Below are positions 13,950 through 25,764 of a stretch of 64,000 nt of DNA, piece after piece. The notes under the pieces were generated by a model that made no database searches, had not been told where the DNA came from, and was given only the letters and a program-made list of their open reading frames with translations. The position numbers were made by a program, and so were the translations under genes. Each line of letters opens with the position of its first letter. The first letter of the stretch is position 1. This DNA is from Deroplatys truncata (taxonomy: Eukaryota > Arthropoda > Insecta > Mantodea > Mantidae): positions 212,947,290 through 213,011,289 of the forward strand of contig CM060990.1 of assembly GCA_030765065.1 (NCBI GenBank), given 5' to 3'.

Positions 13950-16554
13950 CATTATTGCATTTGCAAGGATTTTCACTACATTCTACGTTTCGGACTTCCC
14001 GTAATAACTGTCTCTATGTGGTCTACGCTTTCTACTAACCACAGTTTACGAAAGGCTACATTTCTTTGCATATCCCATCTTGCGCAGACAAGAAACGCGT
14101 GTTCCACTGTATCCTTTTCTGCGCATTAATTACATTTTTCATCATTATTTTTACCAATCCTCTTTGCATAGTACTGACCTGTCAATACCTAAGTCAGGAA
14201 GTAATCCACTTGACGATGTTTACAGCTTAACCGCATATTGATGTCTGGGATAATTTTCTTTGTCCGCTGTCTTACCTTAATAGTTTCTTTTCGTCTTTCC
14301 TTTATATGTTTCCTTTCATTTTTCCCTTATATTTTTTCCTAATATCCCGCTTTTACTCCGCGGAGCTTGCAGCTCCTTTCTCGTTTATATGTTTCCTTTC
14401 CTTCAGTCAAAAATCTATGGGAAATGTCCCTGCAATAACCTGCAAAGCTCTGGTGGAAATGGCACGGTACCCACATACCCCTCTTAGTAGCAACCTTCTT
14501 TGTACTTTGTCCATGTACGTCCTGTATACCTCTTTCCGTAGCACAGTGCACCACACTGGTGCATCATGCAACACCATATAAAATCTGTCTTTTCGTGGTT
14601 CGTGGACCTCCAATATTTGGCATCATCCTGCGTAGAGCTGCTGCTTTCTCCTCGGCCTGATAACTACAGTAGCATGTTCTTCAAATGCACCACCCTGCCC
14701 AGCATGACACCTAAATATCTCACGGCTTCCTTGGGTATCACCGCATTGTTGCTGATCATAAAAGAAACCTTTTGTCGCTTTCTTGGCACTCTTAAAATGG
14801 CAGCTCTAGTTTTGTGCGCGATTAAAGCTATACCATTGGACGTCATCCACCCATCTATAAGCCTCAAGGACTCATTTGCTCTAAACATTAGCTCTTCTTC
14901 ATCCATAGCGATTGTTAACAGCGCCAAATCATCAGCAAATCCTATCGTGCACGATCCCATCGTTAGCTTGAACTGTAATACCCCACCATACAGGATATTC
15001 CAGTGTGAGTCCCAGGAATGAAACTTGGAGCACTCATGTATTTACTGTACGTCTTCACTTTGGTCTGATTTTATGTATCTTTCAGGAAAGTACTGCCTTA
15101 TTATCGTATATTAATTAAATTTTGTGATACGTTCCTTCTTTGCAGCTCCTTAATTATTATGCTCCATGATGCACTATTAAACGGGGTTTTCACATCCAGT
15201 ATAATGGCAGCCACCCATTTCTCTTCTGCATTCTCCTTAATCTTAATTACCGCTTCAGTTGCCTAAATTGTAGACCTCCCTTTCCTGAAGCCATACTGAC
15301 GACAGGATAAGTCTTCTCCTTGTTCTCTTTATCAAGCCTTGCCCTCAATAGCCTCTCGTACAACTTACTCGTTATGTTCAACAGACACAACGGCCTGAGG
15401 CTGGTGGTTCTTCTGGTGACTTGCCCCCTTTTAGCAATAGAATAACTTTAGCCACTTCCATTCCTCTGGAAAGTCCTGATTTCTGAGTAAGGCGTTCATA
15501 ACATCTAACAATCGGTTTGGAGCTATCTCAACAGCATTCTTCACAGATTCAGGTGAGATACCATCAGAGGCCGGCGCCTTACCAACTTTCATATTAAGCG
15601 CTGCCTCCTGTAGTTCATTCAAGGTGAATGGTTTGCCCTCAGTAAACTTCATACTGGCCTCCAACTTATCACCTCTATATGCGAATACGTCCTTTACAAC
15701 GGTCCTTTTCTTCTCCATTGTCAATTCAATGGACATCCTATTTATCAATCCTCCCGTAACTATATTTTATCTCGCCCCCACCCCAGATACCTTGATCCAG
15801 TTCATCACTTAATTGTTGCCAGTGATTCTTCTTAGATTCCTTTATAAATCTTGCTGGTATTCTTCTGCTTTCTCTATATTCTATTCTCAACTCTTCTAAT
15901 TCTTATTCTCGTTTGTGTCTCCTATTAACCCTTGTCACCTTTCGTCTGCTTTGGATACACTTCCTAATTTGACAGTCAATCTGGCTATTCCACCAATTTG
16001 CTACTTGTAATCTCCGTCTTCTAGTAGTATGTAGTTGACTAGCCAGTGTACTTTCTTGTAATGTCTTTATCATTTCCTCCGGGGATAACTCTTCCCGGGA
16101 GTTATCTACATTTTCTAGCTTCCAATTCATTATAAGTCTAAATACCTCCCAATAATACTTTTCGATATTCTGCCCTGCCGTGGTAGTGATTCCTTAATTT
16201 CAAAGTAGATAAAATCCTGGTCAATAAGAGATTCCTCACCAATCACCTCCCAATGCATGACTCTTTCCCTGTCTTTTGAGTTGAACATGTGATGCCTATG
16301 AATGATTCACAAGCTTTTGTGGTAAAATTGGGCTTATCTTCTATATTGTGCACTACTAAATCCAGGGCGGCCATCCACTCAACCTAATATTCAACTTTCT
16401 GATCCGTTATTGGTGACTTAATTTTCAGATCCCCGGTTATGATACTTTTTCCTCCTAGTGTTCTTCCATTATAGCATCCACACTTATCTCTTGAATTAAT
16501 CCAGTGGGACATTTGGTGAACTATACCAGCCATGAATATATAGTGCTTCAAATG

Positions 16555-16619
<65 letters not shown>

Positions 16620-16790
16620 CGCTTCCAGTTTCAGGTTTATTACCTCAAGCTTTTTATTCAAGAAGTTAATTGCTGCATTTGTCATATCATGACTACCTTG
16701 AGATCTCATTACATTGGCCTGTAATATTCGTATGACTGCTAGGCTCATATCCTGTATTTTAACCTTCATCGCCCAATGTGGATTATACAG
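13950..16790 (-). pseudogene. R1-clade ORF2 (endonuclease, RT, CCHC tail), broken
   Basis: The N-terminal endonuclease opens with VIRILQANVMRSQGSHDM (near 16730-16680), the hallmark of R1-clade ORF2. RT pieces follow: VGKAPASDGISPESVKN (near 15590), LDVKTPFNSASWS (motif A, near 15200-15170), FADDLALL (motif C, near 14940-14910) and the thumb segment APVWCTVL..YRAISTRALQVIAGT (near 14560-14420). The C-terminal zinc-binding region is near 14130-14030 (CNAEKDTVEHAFLVC, HAFL followed by C). These enzymes nick a target and copy element RNA there. Many frameshifts and stops separate the pieces, and (TA)n/(TG)n sits at 16556-16619, so the gene is dead. Confidence 0.85.
16556..16619. repeat. (TA)n(TG)n microsatellite
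   Basis: About 25 TA units followed by about 7 TG units, inside the R1-clade endonuclease region. Confidence 0.95.
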
Positions 16791-16799
16791 GGGACCTCT

Positions 16800-19237
16800 C
16801 ATTTGATCACTTCTATGCTCACTTTTCCTACATTTTAGGCAAAATACAATTGTACAATCTCTTGCTATACGACCTTTCTCTCCACAGTTTAAACAGACTC
16901 CTGTCCTATTTTCTTCCTTAAACTGTGATGCTTTGTGCCCGAATCCGAAACACTTAAAGACGTTGTTATATTTACTCTTTCTCGAACTTGAAAATTAACC
17001 CATCCAATCTTGATTTGCCTCCCTTTTAGTAGCAGTTTACCAGACCCAGCCGGTATTACTACCATTGCGTTATTATTTCCAAATCTACCTGATCATATTG
17101 ATACACCATTTACTACCTTTCATGCACTTCTGCTTATTTTGCAGATTACCGCCTTTAATTCCTCTTCAGTAGTTGTGGGATCCATTCCATTAACGAGGAT
17201 ACTGGTTTCTTTCCTTATGTACCAACTTCCACTTCCTTGATATTCTTCAAAATCTCCTCTCTGAGTGCATTTGCTTTCCGCACGCCGTCTACCGAGAGGA
17301 CCAGGTCCTCTTTACCAGCTTTCCTAATGCTCTTTATTTTCACGTCAATTTTTGTTATATCAATCCCTTGTTTCAAAGTTTTCAGTATTTCTGCATATGT
17401 TTTACCTTTTGCATTGATCACAACCGTTTTTTCGGATGCTCTTTGTTGCGGTTCCCCTGCCCTTTCCATGCTTTTATTGGTACGAAATACTTCACTTCTA
17501 TACCACAACCTCGAAACACCCACTCAAATATTTTCCTTGTGTATACTCTATTTAAGCCTTCTGGTGTAGCAGTTGCTATATTTTTGTTCGATGTCTTCGC
17601 GCCTTTGCTTTCACTGAATGAGTACTCTGTAACGAGATTCCATATTATTTATTCCTCCCAAGTCCACAGTGAACGGTATCATGTACAGATATCGAGACGT
17701 ATCTTTGTCTTTTCCTCTACTACTAGATATTTGTATACTCCTTTGGAGATATTCTACGTTTCATTCTTCCAAGTTTTCATCTACCATCTCTTTCACCTCG
17801 GGGTAAATTTTTTCAACTTCAACATCCCTTCTTCCTCACTATCACCGGGCTCCGCTACCGCCGCAGTATCACACCCTTCATTATCTCTAGTTATACTTCC
17901 AGGCAGTATAGAAGCTCTTTGGAAACTACTTTGAGGCCACTGCTTATTTAATAACGGCACAAAATCATTCAAGCATTTTGCGCATAACATTACCTCCTCT
18001 GTGGTTTTCCCTTCATACCTACCGAGCTGAATGGCTCAGGCGGTTACGACTGTGCCCCGCATTCAGGAGGTCCCGAGAACGATCCCCGGCGACCGCCCAA
18101 TCTGGTCCATGGGTTTTTCGTGGTTTTCCCGGGTCGCCAGGCGCATGCTGGTTAGCCCATCTTCTACTACGGCTCCCCTTCCCATTTCCTGCACCCATCA
18201 TCTTCCTTGTCATCTGTTTCAGGGCTGTAGGACCAGGCGACGGTGTTCGGCGGGTTGCGACTGGGTGGTGGCTTGAACTAAGGATTCTTCCATGGCGTCA
18301 CTGCGGTACCGCTCAGCTAGGTCTCTCCTCAGCGTGGGGCTCTACTCCGGGGAACCCTGGAGGTTGGTAACTTGTGGGCAGCGACCGTGCGGCGTCGGAT
18401 GCGTTCTATCTGGAAACGTTAGGAACATCGTCCATGCTTGCACCCGTCGGCATCCAGATCTGGTCGCCCTTCGGGTCTCTCTCCTCATCCCTCCCTCCCA
18501 GGGGTCACGTTGGAAGCACAATGGGCCGACTGGCCTGCCTCCGGCCCGGTTCCGGGAGCCCCTCCGTGATCTGCGCCTTTACCTTTATGTTTACCCTTCA
18601 CTTCATACCTGCTACCCTCCTGGGTTCCTAGGATTACTAACTGTGTGTCCTTCAGTATAGCATTTTCTTGAATCTGTACTGCCATTTCAGCGGTTTCTGG
18701 AACTCTTAATTATCGTTTCCCTCTTTGCCTATCTGCTCCTTTCCGCCTAGCCAATATTGTCTCAGCTATCCGGCGCACACTTCTGATGGCTTATTTTATT
18801 TCTGCTTTAGTATTCGGCGTCTTCTTGACCAGCGTTGCCAATTCCTCTCTGTGGTTTGGTAATTTCCCAGCTATCTCACCTAATTCCTTCGCCTGCTTCC
18901 ATTCCTCACTCTCCAAATCTTCATTTCCTCCTCCTCCTCCTCCTCCAGAATGTAGTACCGTGGTGAGTTCTTCACCTCTTTCCTCCATTCCAGTAGCTTT
19001 AATCAACATCTCGGCCGGGTTTCACGCCGTAGATGTAGAGCAGTCGCTGCTTAACGATTGGGCGGGACCTGCTCGCGCAACCTCAACACCAACTGAAACT
19101 TGGTTTCCGAGGTCCTGCTCCGTAAATTCGTTTCCTTTATTTTTACCTCCCATTCGCATTGGCTCTAATGCACTTACCACCAATATACCGGCGTTGGCTG
19201 ATTGCAGTAGGAAGACCACTTGGAATGGGATCACCAC
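16800..19237 (-). pseudogene. R1-clade ORF1 (gag-like), broken and SINE-interrupted
   Basis: ORF1 runs from about 19237 to the ORF2 start. Toward its C-terminus three CCHC-type zinc knuckles follow each other (CFKCFGFGHKASQF near 16960, CLNCGEKGRIARDC near 16890, CLKCRKSEHRSDQ near 16830). In front lies the KTYAEILKTLK and VRKANALREEILKNIKEVEV stretch (17523-17215), typical of R1-clade gag. Upstream are a glutamate-rich segment and a poly-Gly run (near 18930). A SINE at 18021-18600 breaks it and several frames are used. Such proteins bind element RNA and can direct it to the target. Confidence 0.75.
18021..18600 (+). mobile_element. tRNA-derived SINE, type A2, with 10-bp target duplication
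   Basis: A 580-bp SINE flanked by CTTCATACCT (18011-18020 and 18601-18610). The head has CCGAGCTGAATGGCTCAGGC (A box region) and a B box near 18070-18095 that is partly degenerate (GAACGATCCCC). The core TTTTTCGTGGTTTTCCC follows. From there the body differs from type A1 and ends in TTTACCTTTATGTTTACCC. The copy at 50582-51160 has the same length and body. Confidence 0.9.
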
Positions 19238-19250
19238 ATCCCTACGACAA

Positions 19251-19458
19251 AAGAGTAGAAGCGGTACTAGTTATAATTACAGCATTGATAGAAGCAGAAG
19301 CAACAATTGTAATGCTAGTAGTTGTAATTGCAGCAGTAGTAGAAGCAGTAGCAACAATGGGAGTGGCAGTAGTTATAATTACAGCAGTAGTAGAAGCAAT
19401 AGCAGCAGTAGTAGTTGTAATTACAGCAGTAGTAGAAGCAATAGCAACAGTAATATTG
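19251..19458. repeat. 39-bp triplet-derived minisatellite, right side of R1 element
   Basis: About five imperfect copies of a 13-triplet unit containing AGTTATAATTACAGCAGTAG and AGAAGCAATAGCAAC. It matches the interspersed unit at 13370-13814, so the two blocks were one before the R1-clade insertion. Confidence 0.88.
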
Positions 19459-19528
19459 TCGTCCTCCATGGTGCAGTGGTTACCATGCCAGCCTCTAGTT
19501 CCCGAGGTCGCGCGTTGAAACCCGGCGG
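19459..19528 (+). mobile_element. SINE type B, head only
   Basis: The tRNA-like head of SINE type B: GTGCAGTGGTTACCATGCCA (A box region) and GGTCGCGCGTTGAAACCC (B box region). It stops after GGCGGAC and passes directly into mariner 4 coding sequence, so the SINE body is missing. SINEs are normally 5' truncated, so loss of the 3' part points to a later deletion. Confidence 0.8.
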
Positions 19529-20324
19529 ACGAGAAGCAGCAGCAACATGGGGCGAACATTGTCATGAAGAATTTTACATCATCAGCATTCATGTTGTGGC
19601 GTTTGTCACGAAGGGCACGACGCAACTTCACAAAGTTTTAATGTAGGCTGCAGCATTCACAGTGGTACCGTGTTTAGCAAAGTCCACCAATACAACACCA
19701 TGCATATCCCAGAACGCCGGCACAAGCACTTTCCTAGCAGATTGAATCACTTTTAATTTTTTCTTCACTGGGGAGCCAGCATGTTTCCACGTTATACTTG
19801 CCTGCTTGGTTTCGGGTGTGTAGTGATATGCCCACGGTTCATCACCAGTGACGATTCCTTTCAGAAAGTCATGCCCTTCTACGGTGTACCGCGTTAGGTG
19901 ATCCAGCTCGTCATCATTCGCTGGCCCTTATGGTTGTCTGTCAGGTTCTTAGGCATCCAGCGAGCACTAACTTTACGAAATTTCAACGTGTCATGAGCAA
20001 TATCGTACACTGCACCATACAAAATGTTGAACTGTTGCGATAAGGTTCGTAGTTGCACACGCCGGTCGTTTAAAATTGCCGCCTCAATGCCTCAGACATT
20101 CTGCGAGGTTGCACTGTTACCGGTCTCCCGGAGCGTGGCAAATCACTAAGATTCACACGGGCCTCTAGGAAGAATGCATACCACCTGGAGACATTTCTAC
20201 GGTCCATACAATCATCCCCATACACGCCACGCATGTCCCTGTGAATATCACTCGGTTTATGCCCTTTGGCCCACAAATATCGAACCACACCTCTCTGCTC
20301 TTCACACGTGGACGACAGTAACAT
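19529..20324 (-). pseudogene. Mariner 4 transposase, truncated
   Basis: Begins at the ATG complementary to 20322-20324 (MLLSSTCEEQRGVVRYLWAK) and shows the N-terminal helix-turn-helix part with RNVSRWYAFFLEA and LSDLPRSGRPVTV. After a stop near 20070 the sequence continues in other frames with KFRKVSARWMPKNLTDNHKG, the first catalytic block (GDEPWAYHYTPETKQ, near 19850-19810) and FWDMHGVVLVDFAKHGTTV. It ends in the second catalytic block (HDNVRPHVAA, split by a frame change, near 19565-19530). The third catalytic aspartate is missing. It cannot be active. Confidence 0.88.
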
Positions 20325-20502
20325 GCGCGCCCTCTATGTTACGTAGTTCACGCTTCTCTCGCTAGAGCTGCACACAAAACAAAGAATACCCTGTGTAGTG
20401 AAAACTTCAAACTACGAGCATATCTATGTGAAATTGCAACATTCCAGCTGCAATACCAAGGCAGAAAAACATTATTGTGCGTTACTTTTCGATCCGCCCT
20501 CG
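19529..20502 (-). mobile_element. Mariner 4, 3' part deleted
   Basis: A third mariner type. Its right (5') end is GATCCGCCCTCG followed by TA (20503-20504), next to TAG repeats. The other end is lost: the element stops inside the second catalytic block and joins a SINE head. About 970 bp remain of a usual ~1.3 kb. Confidence 0.85.
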
Positions 20503-20504
20503 TA

Positions 20505-20571
20505 TTAGTAAAAGAAGTAGTAGTGGTGGTTGTAGTAGAAATAGTATTAGTAATACAGTATATTCAGTAGC

Positions 20572-20644
<73 letters not shown>

Positions 20645-20830
20645 ATAGTAGTTAGTGGGTAAGAGAGATACTATAAAAATAGCAGTAGATGTTAGTTGCA
20701 GTAGTAATTCTAGTAATGTTTGATAGTTTTTGTAGTACCTAGTAAGAATGATGTTTGTAATAGTTGTGATAGTAGTAGTAGCAACATTGATAGCAGTGGC
20801 AGTTTTTGTTTTGTAGGTTTTAGAGTAGTA
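20505..20830. repeat. TAG microsatellite, right edge of the triplet locus
   Basis: Imperfect TAG-type triplets, then a pure TAG run at about 20568-20645, then degenerate GTAGTAATTCTAG-type sequence fading out near 20830. Confidence 0.93.
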
Positions 20831-22336
20831 ACTTTTCACTTTCCCTGAAATTCCTTGTACTGTTTTTGTAATAATAATTTTATATTCAGCATTACACTCC
20901 TTGAGGGTTTTTTCTGATGCTAATTTCTGGTCTTAAACTTGTTTAATTGCCGCCTATTTTACTGTAACTAGCGATTTACTCACACTCATTTTTATTTCGT
21001 TAACATAGTTTCCGTAGAAACTATCCCATGCCGTTTTATAAAACATATATAATATTTCGATGTTATAATGTTGAACAAAAACAGAACAGCATCGATCTAA
21101 TTGTCACCCTCCTTTCAGTTATGTAAATCCAACTTCTGTGTATAGGCATTTCCACTCCAAAAAACACGAGTTTGTGGCCTTTTATTGTAATTTAAGTGAT
21201 TAAAATATCAGGGAGATATATAGGTATGCTCTGCAGCTCTATCCGCTAGAGTAGAATATTAAATTAACGCTTTAAACAATGAAAAGAAACAAAACGTGCA
21301 CTAGATAGGAAATTTGAGTTAACCCACTCTGCCTACATCTGCAAGCGCGAACCTAAGATTTTCTCTCAGGCTAGATGTGCGCATGCCTAATCGAGCATAC
21401 GCAGCAAATGGGAGTGAGTGCTTCGAGTTAAAGCGTATGAATATGATTGTCATCATTTAATTCATCACATGCAGGTAGAATTAAGCACACCCAGCTAAAA
21501 TGGGTTTCATTTGGTGTGCATGCTACATAGCTTTAACGTCATAGCACAAAGCTTCATTCTGGTACCTGCATGTTTTAGTCATTGCCAGACATCAATTTAA
21601 TTGACACCCTCCATTCAGTCATGCAAATCTAACCTTCCGTGTATAGGATTCGCACTCCAAAATACCCCAGATTGTGGCGTTTTATTGTGATTTATGTGCT
21701 TGCAATTGTATACTATAGCAATCCTTATTAGCATTTGTAATGAGAGGAAATAAGAGTGGAGAAAACCGCGATTTACAGAAAATAGCCGGGATTTATCCAT
21801 CTTAGTACGTATAATATTTATTTATCCTTTTGGCAGGTCAGTATTGCTATTATCTTTAATCCCCTCTCATAGTCTTCAAAACAAAACAAAAACGAGACCA
21901 TTTAGAATTTCATATTTTGCAACTATCGTTAAAGAGTAAAAAATAGGTATCCAAAATGCATAAAAGACGGGAGGTATGCCTCCATCTATCAGGATATATA
22001 ATTAATAATTAATTCCTTAATTAACTGCTAAAATAATCTCTATAGTTACACAACAATTTTACTTCGCTATGAATTTGATATCGTAATGATAACAACATAA
22101 TTTTGTTTAGTATATAGATAAAATCATGCTAGTGGATTGGTAGCTACGTGCAGAAATACTAGTCTTATTTACAAACTCTATCCACGTAAAACTTTTGCTC
22201 TGCAGTTCTTGGGAATATTTAATATTTTGGAATTGCTTTGGGGTAAATAAATGTGGAATAAGCAGAGCTTAAAAGTACTATGTCGGTAATAGTATAATAT
22301 TAAAAACACTTTGCAATAAAGAAAATTGGTACATAC
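20831..22336. other. Non-coding stretch with a 110-bp imperfect direct repeat
   Basis: AT-rich sequence without recognisable genes. Two diverged direct copies of about 110 bp lie at 21092-21205 and 21590-21700 (shared: TTGTGGC.TTTTATTGTRATTTA, GTGTATAGG, CACTCCAAAA). They are probably copies or ends of an unidentified interspersed repeat. Confidence 0.6.
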
Positions 22337-22607
22337 CCTGTGTAAGCCTTTCGGGAAGTTGGATAGGAGAGTACGTGGAGCAGCTGTCAGATAAGTGATC
22401 ATACTTCATTCTTGCTCCTCTTAGAACCAGAGGAACATCCAGTAGTGAATCTGGTAGTGCCACAGTTATCCCAATATCTTTGAAGTCACAAGCAAGTGGC
22501 GGTCTATAAGAAGAGGTTATGCATGAGTTTGACGATAGTTTGAAAGGAAACTGCATCGATGCTGACCATTTCAATAGAGGTTTTATGTGTGACCTTAGGA
22601 AATATAG
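22337..22607 (-). CDS. Candidate host exon, unknown gene
   Basis: An open minus-strand segment that codes for an ordinary-looking soluble sequence (FPFKLSSNSCITSSYRPPLA, then DIGITVALPDSLLDVPLVLR, then YDHLSDSCSTYSPIQLPERL). It ends at a good splice donor (CACAGG|GTATGT; intron starts at 22336). A possible acceptor is TATTTTGTAG| at 22608, though the pyrimidine tract is weak. There are no stops, no low complexity and no transposon motif. I do not recognise the protein. It could be an exon of the same minus-strand gene as the segment at 40751-40950, or an isolated remnant. Coding status is an inference from composition and splice signals. Confidence 0.4.
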
Positions 22608-24289
22608 CTACAAAATAGATCTCAGCAGTGGTGGCAGATGATGCCAAAGGAAGGGTGGATCAGTGAAGTGATGGTAATCCCTTCCCCGAAATAACTGATT
22701 TATGCATGTAAATATGGACTGTTTAAGAATATCTGTAGGAAATTATATTAATTCATAATTATAAATATCGAATTAATTAATTTACATTGGCACGTGAAAC
22801 TTTGCAAACTTACTACAATAACCTGCTTAAATACAAGCGTTACTTACATAATTAAGTTCATCCTTGTTTCACAAAGTTGTATCTGTTGAAAATTTGAATT
22901 TTTATACGCAATTTAAAATGTCATAAGTGCAACAAGTATCCTTCTGTGTTCAAATAAACTAAGTATCAGAGAGGCAGCGATACAAATAACGTTATTCATT
23001 TTTCATTATTAATTTATTTTAGCTAAAAGTATACTATGTAAACGTATGTATCACTTGTACTGAGATATAGATTTTCACTTCTTTAAATTAAATAACAACA
23101 AAAACTTATTCTTTATGCACTGTGTAACTTATCTTACTAAAAGCAATATGCAGAAGTTTGGATGTATTAGACTAAATATTTTGGTGGACATCGTGAAAAT
23201 TATTAGAAAGCTTTCATTTTCTGTACACTTTAGTAACTGTTCAACACCATGAGTGTTAACAATTTGAGAGAAATTTCCCATCCCTCTTGCGTCAAGTCTA
23301 ATTTGCATGTCCCGCTCCTTTCTCGGTCCCGCCCTCACTCTATATGTTCTGAAAGTCCAATGGTGTATCCATCCCTTGTTCCAGTTGTGGTATGATCGGT
23401 CGATGTGTTTTTTCAGTTGTTTTTATGTGTGGTTAATTTGAATATATGTTGTTTGGACACACGACACTATTTCAATACAAAAGTAAGTAGCTCGGTGTAA
23501 TTTACATGTAAAAATAAGCCACCGTGCGAATTTCAAGGAAGTCTATAGATGGATTAGCTCAAGGACTGTGGGTTTCGGGAGGTGAGAGTACTATTTTCAA
23601 TAATTTGCATATTTTAATAGTTTTTGCATATTAAGCAATGTATACCATAAAGTATCACGTAGCACCAAATTTTTCTCAGGAAGTCGTTAGCATATGATTG
23701 TCTTTGCAGAATGTCATTTGACTTATTTAAATCCTTTTCGTCTTTAAAATCAAGCGCAGTTTTCAATATCAGCGCACATTGTAATTTTTATACGAGCACA
23801 GATCCATCTTAAATTTGATTTACTTAATTCATTTGCATATTTCAAATAAAGTGTGTTTCATATATCAATGTCACCTCAATTTTATATAAGAAATCAGATT
23901 CGTCATTACTCGTCCATTTGGATTAAAGTTTTCCCGTTTGCACTCCCCTTCTCAGCCAAACAAACGATGGCGCCAGATGAATTCACCACGGGCGACCCTC
24001 GTGTCCGGGCTGGCTTTCCTGCACGTGCTTTTTCGTGCCGACGATGCAGTGAAACCAAAACCGCAAATCCTAACGCCAAGTTGTACTCCTTTCCAATTCC
24101 AGCGACCCTTGCTCTTTTCAAGGGTGACATGATCCCATGCCAGACATAGGGCCACCAACATCCTCACGTAACTCCTAACCGAATCTCACCTTACACATGA
24201 ACCTCTCTTTGCCTACCCCAGCTTGTATGCATTATTCCTAGGTCCTGAATTCAACCTCCATGACCCATAACGATCCATGCAATCACGGA
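22608..24289. other. AT-rich stretch, nothing recognised
   Basis: AT-rich sequence without supported genes or repeats. A GC-richer patch at about 23930-24150 gives overlapping short open frames on both strands, none with a recognisable motif. Confidence 0.5.
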
Positions 24290-25492
24290 GAGCACGACGT
24301 GGGATGCAAATAGCATATTTAAACGCAAAACTGAATTCATTGACATTTTCACACATAACGCAGAATTACACACATAAGGAACACTCTTAGCTGCTACCAT
24401 TAGGTACAGTATATCCTGGTATAAAACTTACGGATCAGACCGTGATATAAATGGCGGAGATACAGCCATAATAATGAAAACTCCATTGAACATGAGCTAG
24501 CGCCATTATCTGCCCTCAGCAGACTAGAAGCAACGGGTACCTACGTCACAATAATCCACACACGAACACTACTAATGTCTGCCTATCATCTACCAGGTAA
24601 ACTAAACACAGCGGATGTAGGCGGTATATCACATTCAACTACACCGTCATCATAGATACGGATCCAAATGCCGAAAATCATATCCGAAATTGTCCAATTT
24701 TAAAACTGCAAGTCGCACTTTACTCGGACCCAAAACAATTCTAATTACGAGAATTTAAGCATCAACTGAAATTACATACATTCACATTAAACTTAATCAT
24801 TTATCCCACATTCTTGATATAGTCCTCAATCGCACCGTAAACCACCGTCTCATCCCCTCTACCGCCAATAAGCTCTCCTCAGACCACCTCTCGGTAATTC
24901 TGGGTTTGAGTTCTCCTTGACTCCTGAGGTACTCGTGCCTCAGTGAAATTATAATAAAGCCAATTGACAAACTTTCGAAATAATATTTAACACCGAAATC
25001 TTACCCACACCCAGGTCCTGAATGAACTTAACCAGGCTGCATAGAAGCTAGAGACAAACATAAAATGAACCACCATGACAACTGTACCAGCCCAACCACA
25101 TACCTAACCCCGGACATTAAAGCGCTTGATTAGGACATGCAGTGCGCGCCGAATATAGCAGCAAACCCGACAGCCTCAATATATGTAGAAACTACAGCGC
25201 CTTAAGAACATTCTCCGTCAAAACACTATTGATTTCAGATCTAAAAAATGGCCAGACACCCTGCAAACCTCGACACAAGACGCAAACCGCGACTCTGCAT
25301 GACGCATCTCCAAGTTTCTGACGCGCGAGAAAACTAACATACTACCCCTACAATCAAATTAACAATTTGCAACCTCGGGCATCCATCCGATGCATTACAA
25401 GAAACCTTAACATCCAACGCGGTACCCTCAGACCTTTAGCTAATACAGACAATTGAAAATATTAACCGCAAGCTGGACATGGCGTACATACA

Positions 25493-25764
25493 CGTCCGCC
25501 GGGGTGCAGTTGTTACCATGCTAGCCTCTAACTCCCAAGGTCGAGGGTTCAAACCCGGCAGATGGCGACGGATTTTTTCGGGCATAAAAATCCTTCCTTC
25601 GGAAGGGAAGTAAAGCCGGTGGTCCCGTGTCGTAGATTTGCGACACATAAAATAACCTCAAGCCCGATAAAGAGGCCTCTGAGCAAAATTACCAGTCTTT
25701 CACGCCCAATATAGAATAGGACGCTAAGGACCACAGCAGTTAAAGAGCGTCCATAAATAAAAAA
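25493..25764 (+). mobile_element. SINE type B, full length
   Basis: Begins CGTCCGCCGGGGTGCAGTTG (A box region) with B box GGTCGAGGGTTCAAACCCGG. Next comes the body with TTCCTTCGGAAGGGAAGTAA and CACGCCCAATATAGAATAGG, and the tail AAAGAGCGTCCATAAATAAA. It is inserted in the Jockey-type element. The target duplication is not clear. Other copies: 19459-19528, 31294-31573 (minus), 42510-42608 (minus) and 55822-56121. Confidence 0.88.

Larger units (their letters stand above)
13815..19250 (-). mobile_element. R1-clade non-LTR retrotransposon, decayed
   Basis: A nearly full-length but decayed R1-clade LINE in minus orientation. From 19237 down it carries an ORF1 (gag) with zinc knuckles, then an ORF2 with endonuclease, reverse transcriptase and a C-terminal cysteine/histidine domain. 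A 580-bp SINE splits ORF1 and a TA/TG microsatellite lies in the endonuclease region. Both outer borders are the same 39-bp triplet-based minisatellite, so the element inserted into that repeat. At the 3' border a small inverted repeat AGTTGG...CCAACT (about 13816-13835) can be seen. Exact target duplications cannot be read because the target is repetitive. Confidence 0.85.

Noticed and set aside
18031..18660. Open frames over 80-130 codons around 18.0-18.7 kb
   Set aside because: They lie in SINE A2 and in disrupted R1 gag sequence; they arise from the GC-rich SINE body.
23853..24167. Overlapping open frames on both strands near 24 kb
   Set aside because: A local GC-rich patch gives open frames in several phases; none shows a domain or splice signals.
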